Shown: one piece after another, positions 1-7,236 of the stretch | How the letters are laid out: each line of letters begins with the position of its first letter | Position numbering within the stretch: the first letter of the stretch is position 1 | Assembly (NCBI GenBank): GCA_028288165.1 | Contig: JAQBOG010000027.1 | Location: 1-54,966, forward strand | DNA: 54,966 bases | Direction: 5' to 3' | DNA from: Sphingobacteriales bacterium | GTDB lineage: Bacteria > Bacteroidota > Bacteroidia > Sphingobacteriales > Sphingobacteriaceae | Position numbers and translations under genes: made by a program | Notes under the pieces: model-generated | Seen by the model: only the letters and a program-made list of their open reading frames with translations | Database searches by the model: none | What the model was told of the DNA's origin: nothing

Positions 1-374
1 GCCTTGATCTTTTGCTTCTTTTCTATCAAGAGAAAAGAAGTAGGCCTTCCGGCGGCTATGAGCCGGACACATGCTATACCGACCTGCTATACCGAGGTGA
101 ACAGTGATTGCAAAAAGATGTCATCACCATATTTTATTTTTCAAAATTCCCAACTCTGGATGACAAAAAAGGATTTTCATTTTCCTAAAGTGACTCCTTT
201 TGAGCAGCCCCTAACCCACAATCTAGCAAATCTTATAACGCGTCTTTTTCATTTCTAATCACACTTCGGAAACTGCACTAAGATCTAAAAGTAAAAATCA
301 TTCTAATAGTTAATTGCGTTCTATTTTTGAAGCTAAAAAGTTGATACCATTGTATAAGTAATTATCTATTTTTT
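1..374. repeat. Intergenic repeat-like DNA with a perfect hairpin
   Basis: No convincing gene lies here; the only long reading frame (4-258) has no recognisable domain and runs through the repeat. Positions 15-24 and 31-40 form a perfect 10-bp stem (CTTCTTTTCT / AGAAAAGAAG) around a 6-nt loop, followed by a GC-richer block with the direct duplication GCTATACCGA. A similar pairing of CTTACTT plus T-run with A-run plus AAGTAAG appears at 14473-14553, so this may be one member of a dispersed repeat family. Whether it acts as a terminator for an upstream gene outside the window cannot be judged. Confidence 0.45.
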
Positions 375-1589
375 ATGGAATTGGTAGAAAACACGGAAAA
401 GGGTCAGCGTTTGGAAAAGGCAATTCCCTATTCATTAAAAGACATTGTTCTATACTTTTTGAAGCTCGGAACTTGGGGCTTTGGCGGCCCTGTAGCCTTA
501 GTTGGTTACATGCAGCGAGATTTGGTGGATGATAAAAAGTGGCTAAACGAGGAAGAGTATAAAGAAGGTTTAGCCCTCGCACAGTTAGCGCCCGGCCCTT
601 TGGCTGCACAACTAGGGATTTACATAGGATTTGTACACTACCGTCTCCTCGGAGCTACTTTGGTAGGCTTAGCTTTCGTACTTCCTTCCTTTATCATGGT
701 GGTTTTGCTTGGGATGGCCTACAAATTATATAGCGGCCTTTCCTGGATGCAAGCAGTATTTTACGGTGTTGGTGCTGCCGTTATCGGGATCATTAGCATG
801 AGTGCCTACAAGCTCACCATCAAATCAATCAGTAAATTAAATGTAGAGGCCGTAAAATCTAACTGGATTCTATGGATCTTTTATATCATCGGCATCGTGG
901 TAACTGCCGTTACGCAACGTGAAGAAGTGTTTCTTTTCATCATTTCAGGTTTAATATACATGTTGGTAAAGGCCCCTCCAGCATGGGTTAAGAAGCAACC
1001 AGTGCTACCTTCTATTATTTTAGCCGGTATTGGTTTTTGGGAGTTTTCGAGTGATAATTTAATTAAGATCGGCTTATTCTTTGCTAAAGCAGGGACGTTT
1101 GTTTTCGGAAGCGGATTGGCCATTGTTCCTTTTTTGCACGCTGGTGTAGTTCAGGAATATAACTGGTTAACGGAAGCGCAATTTGTAGATTCTGTTGCTG
1201 TAGCCATGATAACTCCTGGCCCGGTGGTTATCACCGTTGGTTTTATCGGCTATCTGGTAGCGGGGTTTCCTGGAGCAAGTGTGGCGGCTTTGGCAACATT
1301 TCTTCCTTGTTTTCTGTTCACCATTATTTTAGCTCCATCCTTTAAAAAGATCTCAAAAAATAAAAGTATTAAAGCCTTTGTTGATGGAATTACTGCTTCG
1401 GTGATTGGGGCTCTGGTCGGATCAGTGATCATTATTGCAAGTCGATCCATTATTGATATTCCAACGGCTTTAATAGCCATCTCAACAGTATTGGCCCTGA
1501 TTTATGTAAAAAAGATTCAAGAGCCTCACGTAATATTTGCAGCCGCTTTATTGGGGATGATCATTAAAAATTTCGGTCCGCTGTTATGA
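375..1589 (+). CDS. chrA: Chromate transporter, CHR family (ChrA-like)
   Basis: Predicted inner-membrane transporter of 404 residues, the usual size of two-domain CHR proteins. The N-terminal CHR domain carries GFGGP (residues 35-39) and the LAPGP motif (about 71-75). The C-terminal repeat carries the matching FGSG around residue 243 followed by an ITPGP motif, and both halves contain several hydrophobic segments. Characterised family members export chromate and confer resistance. Whether chromate is the physiological substrate here is inference, because no chromate-responsive regulator or reductase is adjacent. The ATG at 375 follows an AT-rich stretch with no strong Shine-Dalgarno sequence. 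The gene stands alone and is followed by a half-copy of a palindromic repeat. Confidence 0.9.
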   Translation: MELVENTEKGQRLEKAIPYSLKDIVLYFLKLGTWGFGGPVALVGYMQRDLVDDKKWLNEEEYKEGLALAQLAPGPLAAQLGIYIGFVHYRLLGATLVGLAFVLPSFIMVVLLGMAYKLYSGLSWMQAVFYGVGAAVIGIISMSAYKLTIKSISKLNVEAVKSNWILWIFYIIGIVVTAVTQREEVFLFIISGLIYMLVKAPPAWVKKQPVLPSIILAGIGFWEFSSDNLIKIGLFFAKAGTFVFGSGLAIVPFLHAGVVQEYNWLTEAQFVDSVAVAMITPGPVVITVGFIGYLVAGFPGASVAALATFLPCFLFTIILAPSFKKISKNKSIKAFVDGITASVIGALVGSVIIIASRSIIDIPTALIAISTVLALIYVKKIQEPHVIFAAALLGMIIKNFGPLL

Positions 1590-1640
1590 AATGGATCACC
1601 CGGGAAAGACTAAAAATTGAGGGATAGCTTGTTCTTTCAC

Positions 1641-1670
1641 CTTGTGATCGGTGTTGTCACATCACCACCT
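1641..1670. repeat. Palindromic repeat family A, solitary arm
   Basis: A single arm reading CTTGTGATCGGTGTTGTCAC followed by ATCACCACCT. It matches the arms at 14817 and 23663 with a few substitutions. It lies between the chrA stop and the 3' end of the convergent sensor gene. No inverted partner arm is evident nearby. Confidence 0.6.
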
Positions 1671-1777
1671 AGTCAATTGCATCGCAAATGCAAAATATTC
1701 CAAACGTAACGCACAATTAGAACATACATTTGCAACCTGTAGGAATCCCACATTTTTCTCAGCCGATATTAGTGGTT

Positions 1778-2869
1778 TTATTCTTCTGTAATGCCAACAA
1801 CCTCCTTCTCTTGTGTTTTATGCATTTGAGAAACAAATTCTGTCAGTTCCCTGGTAAAGTCGTCAAGAGATTGAGCTGATATTTTAATAAAATCTACTAG
1901 GTTCTTTAACTCATCATGGGATATGTCAGTACCATCTAGTAAGGTGGCAATTCCAAGAATATTAGCAACGGGGTGTCTTACTTTATGAGAAGTTATAAAA
2001 AGAATTTCCTCCAAGGATTTTAGGACTTTTTCCTTTTTTTCTTCTGCTATTTTTTGTTCAGTAACATCCTTTAAAACTCCATATCGCCGTATAGGTGTTT
2101 TATCTTCATCAAGTTCAAAACGGGTATCTGCAAAACCATACCGTATCTCTCCATCCTTTCTGATAAAGCGAAAATCGAAGTTAGTACTGGTAAGAGTGAG
2201 GAATGAGTGTTCAATTTTGCTTTTTACAAAGGCAAGATCATCTGGATGAACTAAGGATAAAAACATTTCTACTGTTGGTTGCACTTCTTCCGGTTCAATC
2301 CCGAATATTTTGTACGCTTCATCTGACCAAATGGTGATTCCATTTTTAATTCCGATTTCCCAATTACCTATATGTGCAATTGCCTGTGCTTCTTTTAATT
2401 TTGTTTCATTTTGCACTAGCTTTTCTACGGTTTCTTCCAGAGCATCGTGTGCATTCCTGAGTGATACGCTTATACTCTTTTGAATAGAACTTAGCCATAC
2501 GATAAAAATAGATGGCCCCATGAATAACAAAATTCGCAGAAAATGTTCTGACTCTATAACGAGAGAACGGCTTGGGGATAAAAAATAATAATCGAAGGCA
2601 AAGACCGAGAGTGCAATCGAGAGCCAGCCTTGCCGGACTCCGCCAAACCAAGTACTGAATATAACGGCACACAGGAGCAGTGATGTAGTAGCAGGAGTAT
2701 GAAAATTTGCATTCATCCATAAACTAATGTTTAAAGCAATTATCACCGTGAGAACAGCAAATGCGTAGCTTAAAATTACAGGCCGCTTTTTTGTTCGCCT
2801 GCTCACTGATTTTTTTTCTGCTGGTTTTATTATTGTCGTTTTAAAATTTTGACTAACGCTAATTAACAT
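1778..2869 (-). CDS. Membrane PAS-domain protein with DHp-like tail but no ATPase domain
   Basis: A 363-residue sensor-like protein. Residues about 32-130 form several hydrophobic helices with the DUF4118 (KdpD-type membrane domain) pattern FGGVRQGWLSIALSVFAFDY. Residues 153-275 are a PAS_3-type sensor domain with HPDD at about 208-211 and the RRYGVLKDVTEQK ending. Residues 285-345 resemble a histidine-kinase dimerisation helix, with candidate phospho-acceptor H295 in SHKVRHPVANILG. The chain then stops, so the N, G1 and G2 boxes of a HATPase domain are absent. I infer it either receives phosphate from a partner kinase or senses without kinase activity. I see no frameshift continuing into an ATPase domain, so the short form looks natural. 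No response regulator is adjacent. Confidence 0.75.
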   Translation of the reverse strand: MLISVSQNFKTTIIKPAEKKSVSRRTKKRPVILSYAFAVLTVIIALNISLWMNANFHTPATTSLLLCAVIFSTWFGGVRQGWLSIALSVFAFDYYFLSPSRSLVIESEHFLRILLFMGPSIFIVWLSSIQKSISVSLRNAHDALEETVEKLVQNETKLKEAQAIAHIGNWEIGIKNGITIWSDEAYKIFGIEPEEVQPTVEMFLSLVHPDDLAFVKSKIEHSFLTLTSTNFDFRFIRKDGEIRYGFADTRFELDEDKTPIRRYGVLKDVTEQKIAEEKKEKVLKSLEEILFITSHKVRHPVANILGIATLLDGTDISHDELKNLVDFIKISAQSLDDFTRELTEFVSQMHKTQEKEVVGITEE

Positions 2870-3321
2870 ATCGATTTTCTATTTACTTTTTCAGATACCT
2901 TTCTCTTAATTGCAATCATCCTCTCAGCGTTAGCCTCGGAAATTAATTGGGTTTTGTAACTGGAGAATTACCGCTAACGGCAGTGTATAAATTACTAAAA
3001 CTAAGACATTTGATTTCAATATTGGGCTTTGCGCTAGGACTGGATCCCCTCAAATCCTATTTTTTAGGCAGTCTGACGGTGAAGGCTTGTTGCGGCAAGG
3101 AATTAACAGCACTCATACTTGCAAGCTTAAGCGAAAGTAATATAAAAGCACTTGAAATGATATACAGCACTTGTAACAATCTATTTATGTACAACATTCA
3201 ATCAAAAAGTATACAACGAACCTCTTAACCAAGTGGTATAATGTTTACAATTAATAGAAATAGATATTCAATTGGTTTATCCAAGTTTCTCATATTGATG
3301 CTTAAAGTTTCTCCATATTAA
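2870..3321. other. Non-coding stretch upstream of the RES remnant
   Basis: About 450 bp without a gene I can defend. A 93-codon open frame at 2947-3228 (+) has no recognisable domain and no good start context. The region may hold decayed remains of the antitoxin and toxin N-terminus that once preceded the RES fragment, but I see no motif that proves it. Confidence 0.4.
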
Positions 3322-3504
3322 ATTTGGGAGATCCTTTGGGGTGACGACTTTGTTTTAGAGAACGAATACGATGTTCTTTTGATGCCATCTGTAGTTACGC
3401 AAGGAGACCATAACGTCTTAATTAATCCAAGTCATAAAGACTTTGACAGAATTAAAATAACAGGGATTGAAAAGTTCCCATTTGACAAGCGGATATTTAA
3501 ATAA
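3322..3504 (+). pseudogene. C-terminal remnant of a RES-domain toxin
   Basis: Translating 3322-3504 gives about 60 residues ending at TAA. The segment has the order typical of RES-domain C-termini: ILWGDDF, then LLMPSVVTQGDHNVLINPSH, then FPFDKRIF. RES proteins are NAD+-degrading toxins normally paired with a Xre/ParS-type antitoxin. Only the last part survives here: a TAA closes the frame at 3319-3321, no start codon precedes it, and the catalytic N-terminal residues are missing. I could not recognise an antitoxin in 2870-3300. The call rests on motif memory from a short segment. Confidence 0.6.
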
Positions 3505-3568
3505 AAACAACCGCTGGCATTGGCTTGCCTTCATGCGAAGGCCTATTTAAACTCCATCTCCACCACCA

Positions 3569-4180
3569 TCACAACTCCCCCTTCAAAACCTTCACCGCAT
3601 TGCCACGAGTAAGCGAATGATGATTCAACCATTGGCTTTCTTGTTGTTCAGTAAATTGTTCGGCTTGCAGCGATAACACTTTTGCTTCCAAGCGTTCAAG
3701 GCAAAGCTTTTTGTTTTCGAGTTGCGAACGACTATCCATCGCAAAAACCTGAATCCCGGTAGGAATATGTATGCCTCTAACAGCAGTTTCCACTTTATTT
3801 ACGTTTTGTCCACCCGGTCCAGAAGCCCGACAAGTTTCAATTTTTACTTCTTTAGCATTCCAGGGCTTTAACTCCTTTACATCGAAAATAGAAACACCGG
3901 CAAACCAGTTTTTACGCTTGTGATATACACGATATGGGCTCTGGGCAATCCATTGAATCGTTCCTTTCCATTCCTGGATAAATGAATCTATATTTTCGCC
4001 TTCAGCTATCAAGGTCGATGATAGAAGTGTTCCTTCTATATCTCCTTTCACATTTTCGATTACTTCAATAGTAATTTGTTCTTGCTTTGCTTGCCTCAAG
4101 ATTAATTCCTGAATTCGGAATACAACCCGGCAGCATTCAGCCGGGCCTTTTCCTGAAGTGATTTGTATAATTATTTTCAC
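3569..4180 (-). CDS. prfH: Peptide chain release factor homologue PrfH
   Basis: A 203-residue class-I release factor homologue. The catalytic GGQ lies at residues 123-125 within CRASGPGGQNVNKVETAVR, and the C-terminal basic tail is present. The stop-codon recognition domain of RF1/RF2 is missing, as expected for the PrfH family. PrfH proteins paired with RtcB are known to release peptides from ribosomes whose 16S rRNA decoding centre has been cut, allowing RtcB to reseal the break. That pairing is exactly the arrangement here, since rtcB lies immediately upstream. The start is GTG at 4178-4180, and the sequence before it is a heptamer-repeat tract (4186-4245) in the 101-bp gap to rtcB. I expect co-transcription with rtcB and the basic protein gene. 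Confidence 0.92.
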   Translation of the reverse strand: MKIIIQITSGKGPAECCRVVFRIQELILRQAKQEQITIEVIENVKGDIEGTLLSSTLIAEGENIDSFIQEWKGTIQWIAQSPYRVYHKRKNWFAGVSIFDVKELKPWNAKEVKIETCRASGPGGQNVNKVETAVRGIHIPTGIQVFAMDSRSQLENKKLCLERLEAKVLSLQAEQFTEQQESQWLNHHSLTRGNAVKVLKGEL

Positions 4181-4185
4181 TGCTT

Positions 4186-4245
4186 ATTAGATATGAGATT
4201 TGAGATGTTAAATATGAGAGCATGGGTTACTAGATTCCAGACATG
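4186..4245. repeat. Heptanucleotide-type repeat tract upstream of prfH
   Basis: Read on the minus strand this tract is built from TCTCATA/TCTCAAA-like units preceded by AACCCATGCT. A related tract with the same AACCCATGCT block sits directly upstream of the DUF1835 gene at about 46815-46862. It occupies most of the rtcB-prfH gap and abuts the prfH start. Repeat origin is visible; any regulatory role is speculative. Confidence 0.55.
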
Positions 4246-4281
4246 ATCAGAGATCGATTCAGTTGTGATTTGATTTTCCAT

Positions 4282-5679
4282 TTAATCCTTATTCATTTTA
4301 ACAATCTTCGGCAAAAATTTGCCTTCGATATTAACCAACTCACTTTGTGCCTTGATCACGCTTTCAATGTCTTTATAAGCAAGCGGATTCTCTTCTACAC
4401 TTCCACCTAAAAGCGTTACTCCGGCATTTGATAATAGCTTTTTCATTGCGGATACCGTCATGTTATCTTTTGCTTTTTGTCGGCTCATTGCCCTGCCCGC
4501 TCCATGAGATGCAGAATTTACAGCAGAATTTGCGCCTTTGCCCGTTACCAGGTAAGCGGGCGTGGTCATGCTTCCCGGAATGATGCCTAATTCACCTTTA
4601 TGTGCCGGCGTTGCCCCCTTTCTGTGTACGATTACTTCTTTTCCCTCTAAAACTTCTTTCCATGCAAAATTGTGATGGTTTTCAGTTACGTGAATCGCTT
4701 TCAGTCCCAAGGATTTTAACAGGTTGCCGTGTATTTTTTCATGGCAAGCCTTCGCATAATCACCCGCTAAGGTCATCGCTAACCAATATTCTTGACCGGC
4801 TTCGCTGCCCATATCTAACCAGGCCAATTGTTGGGCATGCCGAGGAAGTTTACACGTATTCATGGCAATTTGGGTATACTGTTTTGCTATGGCAGCACCT
4901 AAACCACGGCTACCAGAATGAGTCAACAAAGCCGTGTACTTTTTCGCTGGTAAGCCCAACGAATTATTTTCAGCAAGCTCAATTTCACCAAATTCCACAA
5001 AGTGATTTCCACCACCCGAAGAGCCCAATTGCCTGATCGCCTTACTTCTTAAGGGTTTTAAAAAGGCAAATTGTTGAAAAAGAGGATCGTCCAAAACTTC
5101 ATGTTCCTGTCTGATTTCTAATCCGCCCTCCATCCCGAAATGCGTGAAATTGCGTAGTGCTTGTTTAATCAGGTAATCATACCGCTTAATAAAGGCATCG
5201 GTTTCATCCACAATTGATAGCGCCATGCGGCAACCAATATCCATCCCAACCGCATACGGAATCACTGCGTTAGTAGCCGCCAACACACCGCCAATCGGTA
5301 AACCAAATCCCATGTGTGCATCGGGCATTAAAGCACCTTGAACGGTAATCGGCAACTTCATCGCCAGCTCCATTTGTTTAATAGCTATTGGTTCAATCTC
5401 TTTGGCTCCATACACTTTATAAGGTGCTGGTTCATCCATTAAATCGTATGATTTAAAGATCGGCCCATCTACTTTACCAATAATCTTTTCAGCAATCTTG
5501 CCTGTTACCGCATCATCAAGAAATTGCTCTGGATTGTTTAGAATATCCGTTAACAGAGCCAATATCTCTTCTTTACTGTAATGTTTAAAATGCTTGGTGG
5601 CCGTGTTAATAACCAGGCTTCTTAGCTGATCATTTACATAACCTATTTTACTTAAATCTTTTGTTCTTAAATTTCCCAT
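4282..5679 (-). CDS. rtcB: RtcB family RNA ligase (PrfH-linked)
   Basis: A 465-residue tRNA-splicing-type RNA ligase that joins 2',3'-cyclic-phosphate or 3'-phosphate ends to 5'-OH ends using GTP and Mn2+. Metal and active-site motifs look intact: D147 and C150 in MDIGCRM, GGGNHFVE (N225, H226), H254 in THSGSRG, ENHHN around 333-337, VHRKGATPA, and the guanylylated histidine H392 in SASHGAGR. It is longer than E. coli RtcB (408 residues) because of an N-terminal extension of about 90 residues. It lies 15 nt downstream of the basic protein gene and 101 nt upstream of prfH, all leftward. By family knowledge this copy probably repairs ribotoxin-cut rRNA with PrfH. A second, clearly divergent rtcB lies at 8413. 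Confidence 0.95.
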   Translation of the reverse strand: MGNLRTKDLSKIGYVNDQLRSLVINTATKHFKHYSKEEILALLTDILNNPEQFLDDAVTGKIAEKIIGKVDGPIFKSYDLMDEPAPYKVYGAKEIEPIAIKQMELAMKLPITVQGALMPDAHMGFGLPIGGVLAATNAVIPYAVGMDIGCRMALSIVDETDAFIKRYDYLIKQALRNFTHFGMEGGLEIRQEHEVLDDPLFQQFAFLKPLRSKAIRQLGSSGGGNHFVEFGEIELAENNSLGLPAKKYTALLTHSGSRGLGAAIAKQYTQIAMNTCKLPRHAQQLAWLDMGSEAGQEYWLAMTLAGDYAKACHEKIHGNLLKSLGLKAIHVTENHHNFAWKEVLEGKEVIVHRKGATPAHKGELGIIPGSMTTPAYLVTGKGANSAVNSASHGAGRAMSRQKAKDNMTVSAMKKLLSNAGVTLLGGSVEENPLAYKDIESVIKAQSELVNIEGKFLPKIVKMNKD

Positions 5680-5694
5680 TTGGGTTTTATGTTT

Positions 5695-6414
5695 TTATTC
5701 CACGTATGCATCTTCATAAGCATACGTCGGAGTGTTTTTTAATTTGTTTATATATCTTGGCTTGTCATTATTACCCCACCGATCGTAGCTCCTGCCATTT
5801 GTTAATCGTCTTATTTTTCGCCATAAATGGTTGTTAACAATGTAATTATCAATCGCAGCGATTTCTTGTTCCAATACTTCGTCTACCATCTTCACCTCAT
5901 ATATAATGTGAGGCTTTACCACCAATACAAACCGCCATGTTTCTTCGAATACATACTTTGTAAACATTCTTCGGTACATTTCACTCCATTCTTCTTTTGG
6001 ATAAAAGCACATCTTTTCTGCATCAGTCAAATTCAGCTTATTTTGGAACCAATCATATGCATCAATTTCCCGAAGCATCTGTCGCTTCTCCTCATAGTGG
6101 TAGTGCACCTTCCGCCTCTTTCTTTTTTTGAAGTTTTTGTCATGATGATATCTAACCGTATTGATCTTATCTAATAAAGTCTGATAAAACTCGTTCTTTT
6201 CACTTTCCTGAACATCTTCACGCAACACGAATAGTCGCTTCCAACCTCTTTGATAAGGATTTTCTAAACGAATCATCGGTAAATGACGTCTCTGAGAAAG
6301 CAATTGGTGGTGATGTTTGTCCAGTTTTATTAATTGCTTATCGTAATCTTTTTTGACAAGTCGTTTCTTTCTTCTGGCCGATTTTAAACGGTGCGGCCAA
6401 TCCAGCAGGTCCAT
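5695..6414 (-). CDS. Highly basic protein of unknown function, first gene of the rtcB-prfH operon
   Basis: A 239-residue soluble protein I cannot assign to a named family. It is rich in Lys, Arg and His, with clusters SARRKKRLVKK near the N-terminus and KNFKKRKRRKVHYHYEEKR around residues 95-113. Aromatic patches (WKRLFVLREDV, EETWRFVLVVKPHIIYEVK) suggest a folded core rather than a disordered tail. There is no signal peptide or membrane segment. The composition fits RNA or ribosome binding. Its stop lies 15 nt before rtcB, so it is very probably translated from the same message as rtcB and prfH. I infer an accessory role in ribosome or RNA repair, for example substrate recognition or end preparation; this is not established. 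Confidence 0.7.
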   Translation of the reverse strand: MDLLDWPHRLKSARRKKRLVKKDYDKQLIKLDKHHHQLLSQRRHLPMIRLENPYQRGWKRLFVLREDVQESEKNEFYQTLLDKINTVRYHHDKNFKKRKRRKVHYHYEEKRQMLREIDAYDWFQNKLNLTDAEKMCFYPKEEWSEMYRRMFTKYVFEETWRFVLVVKPHIIYEVKMVDEVLEQEIAAIDNYIVNNHLWRKIRRLTNGRSYDRWGNNDKPRYINKLKNTPTYAYEDAYVE

Positions 6415-6459
6415 AGTATTTACCTGAGTAAAATGTAAAATGATTTTAAATCTGAATTC

Positions 6460-6476
6460 ATCCCTCTTTGGGGGAT
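6460..6476. repeat. Short GC hairpin in the leader of the basic-protein operon
   Basis: The sequence ATCCCTCTTTGGGGGAT can fold into a small stem-loop about 45 nt upstream of the start at 6414. Comparable C-run/loop/G-run hairpins precede the second rtcB, hldD and fabD. It is probably one member of a short dispersed repeat family. Confidence 0.45.
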
Positions 6477-6686
6477 ATACCCTTCCGAAACCTCGAAAGC
6501 CAAGAGAAAATTGTGGCGGCAGATAGAAACAGCTACTGATTGCTATTTGAAAGCAGTCAACGGATTATTAAAAAAATAAAAAGCAATTATTCTGCCGTTT
6601 TAGGCAATGAGCGAAGGGGGCGATATGTAGATAAGCTCTGTCATGATTCCTATTTATTAATTGAGTAAATAATTCAGGAATTACCG

Positions 6687-6694
6687 CAAAGATA
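6687..6694 (-). promoter_or_regulatory. Candidate -7 box for the basic protein-rtcB-prfH operon
   Basis: The minus strand reads TATCTTTG, a perfect match to the Bacteroidota TAnnTTTG element. A clear TTTG -33 element is not seen at the ideal distance (only TTTCG nearby), so the call is tentative. It would give a leader of roughly 260 nt before the ATG at 6414. Confidence 0.35.
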
Positions 6695-6781
6695 TATTTT
6701 TTCTTTTACGAAAGGAAATTAATTTTATCAGACGGATCAAACGCATTAAACAGTAGTAAAAATTAGAAAAATGATTCGAAA

Positions 6782-6905
6782 AGCAGGTTCCTGTGTTCTA
6801 TCGGTCGCATCAGTCCTGCCATTCATTCCAAATCCTCGCTTCCACCTTCCCGTTAGGCTCACACACGCTCCGGGTTTTCCATTTCTGTCAGGTTTGAATT
6901 AGGAA
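6782..6905 (-). repeat. Dispersed repeat family D (inverted relative to the copy near 19550)
   Basis: Read on the minus strand, this block runs CCTGACAG, then AAACCCGGAGCG, then GCGAGGATTTG, then ATGGCAGGACTG, and ends CTGCTTTTCG. The same ordered blocks appear on the plus strand at about 19541-19657. No coding potential is visible, so it is treated as a non-coding dispersed element. Confidence 0.5.
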
Positions 6906-6995
6906 GGCTTGCTCCGGAATATCGGCTAGCCCTTCAATTCGTCAGATGCAACTTTAGCTTAAATGCTCTGATTGGCAACGACTAAAATAAAAAAA

Positions 6996-7068
6996 TGAGC
7001 CGACTAAGGAAGCTAATCGGCTCAGAAACGAGCTATATTTGAGCCGAATAAAACAAGTATTCGGCTCA
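6996..7068. repeat. Tandem stem-loops sharing an 8-bp TGAGCCGA stem
   Basis: The first hairpin pairs TGAGCCGA (6996-7003) with TCGGCTCA (7017-7024). The second pairs TGAGCCGAATA (7040-7050) with TATTCGGCTCA (7058-7068), an 11-bp perfect stem with a 7-nt loop. The outer eight bases are identical in both, so the arms could exchange partners. They lie between the WYL gene's 3' end and the basic-protein operon. They could be terminators, a small RNA, a riboregulatory switch or a REP pair. Confidence 0.55.
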
Positions 7069-7133
7069 TAACCTTACGAGGCGATAGCGGAGGGCGGTGT
7101 ACCAGGTATGAGTTGAATTTATAGCCCGGATTA

Positions 7134-7190
7134 TACCCGATTGGGTACAATTTTCAAGTATTCTCGCCAAATTATACCCGAAAAGGTATA
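7134..7190. promoter_or_regulatory. Two related palindromes 41 bp apart, candidate operators
   Basis: TACCCGATTGGGTA (7134-7147) and TATACC-N6-GGTATA (7173-7190) share the core ATTATACCCGA, and their centres are 41 bp apart, close to four helical turns. That geometry suits paired sites for a dimeric regulator. They lie just beyond the 3' end of the WYL regulator gene and upstream of the leftward RNA-repair operon. The assignment to WYL is inference; a repeated hairpin element is the alternative. Confidence 0.4.
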
Positions 7191-7236
7191 CTTTCAATTG
7201 TGCTGCCATTGCCAAACGGATTTAGCTGCCATCAAC

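Noticed and set aside
4..258. 84-codon open frame at the left edge
   Set aside because: No recognisable domain, and the first part is a translated palindromic repeat with poor start context.
2947..3228. 93-codon open frame upstream of the RES remnant
   Set aside because: No family resemblance and no promoter or start context that I can defend.
6415..7236. Structured gap searched for tRNA or Y-RNA-like genes linked to RtcB
   Set aside because: I could not fold a cloverleaf or recognise a Y-RNA; only hairpin pairs and palindromes are supportable.
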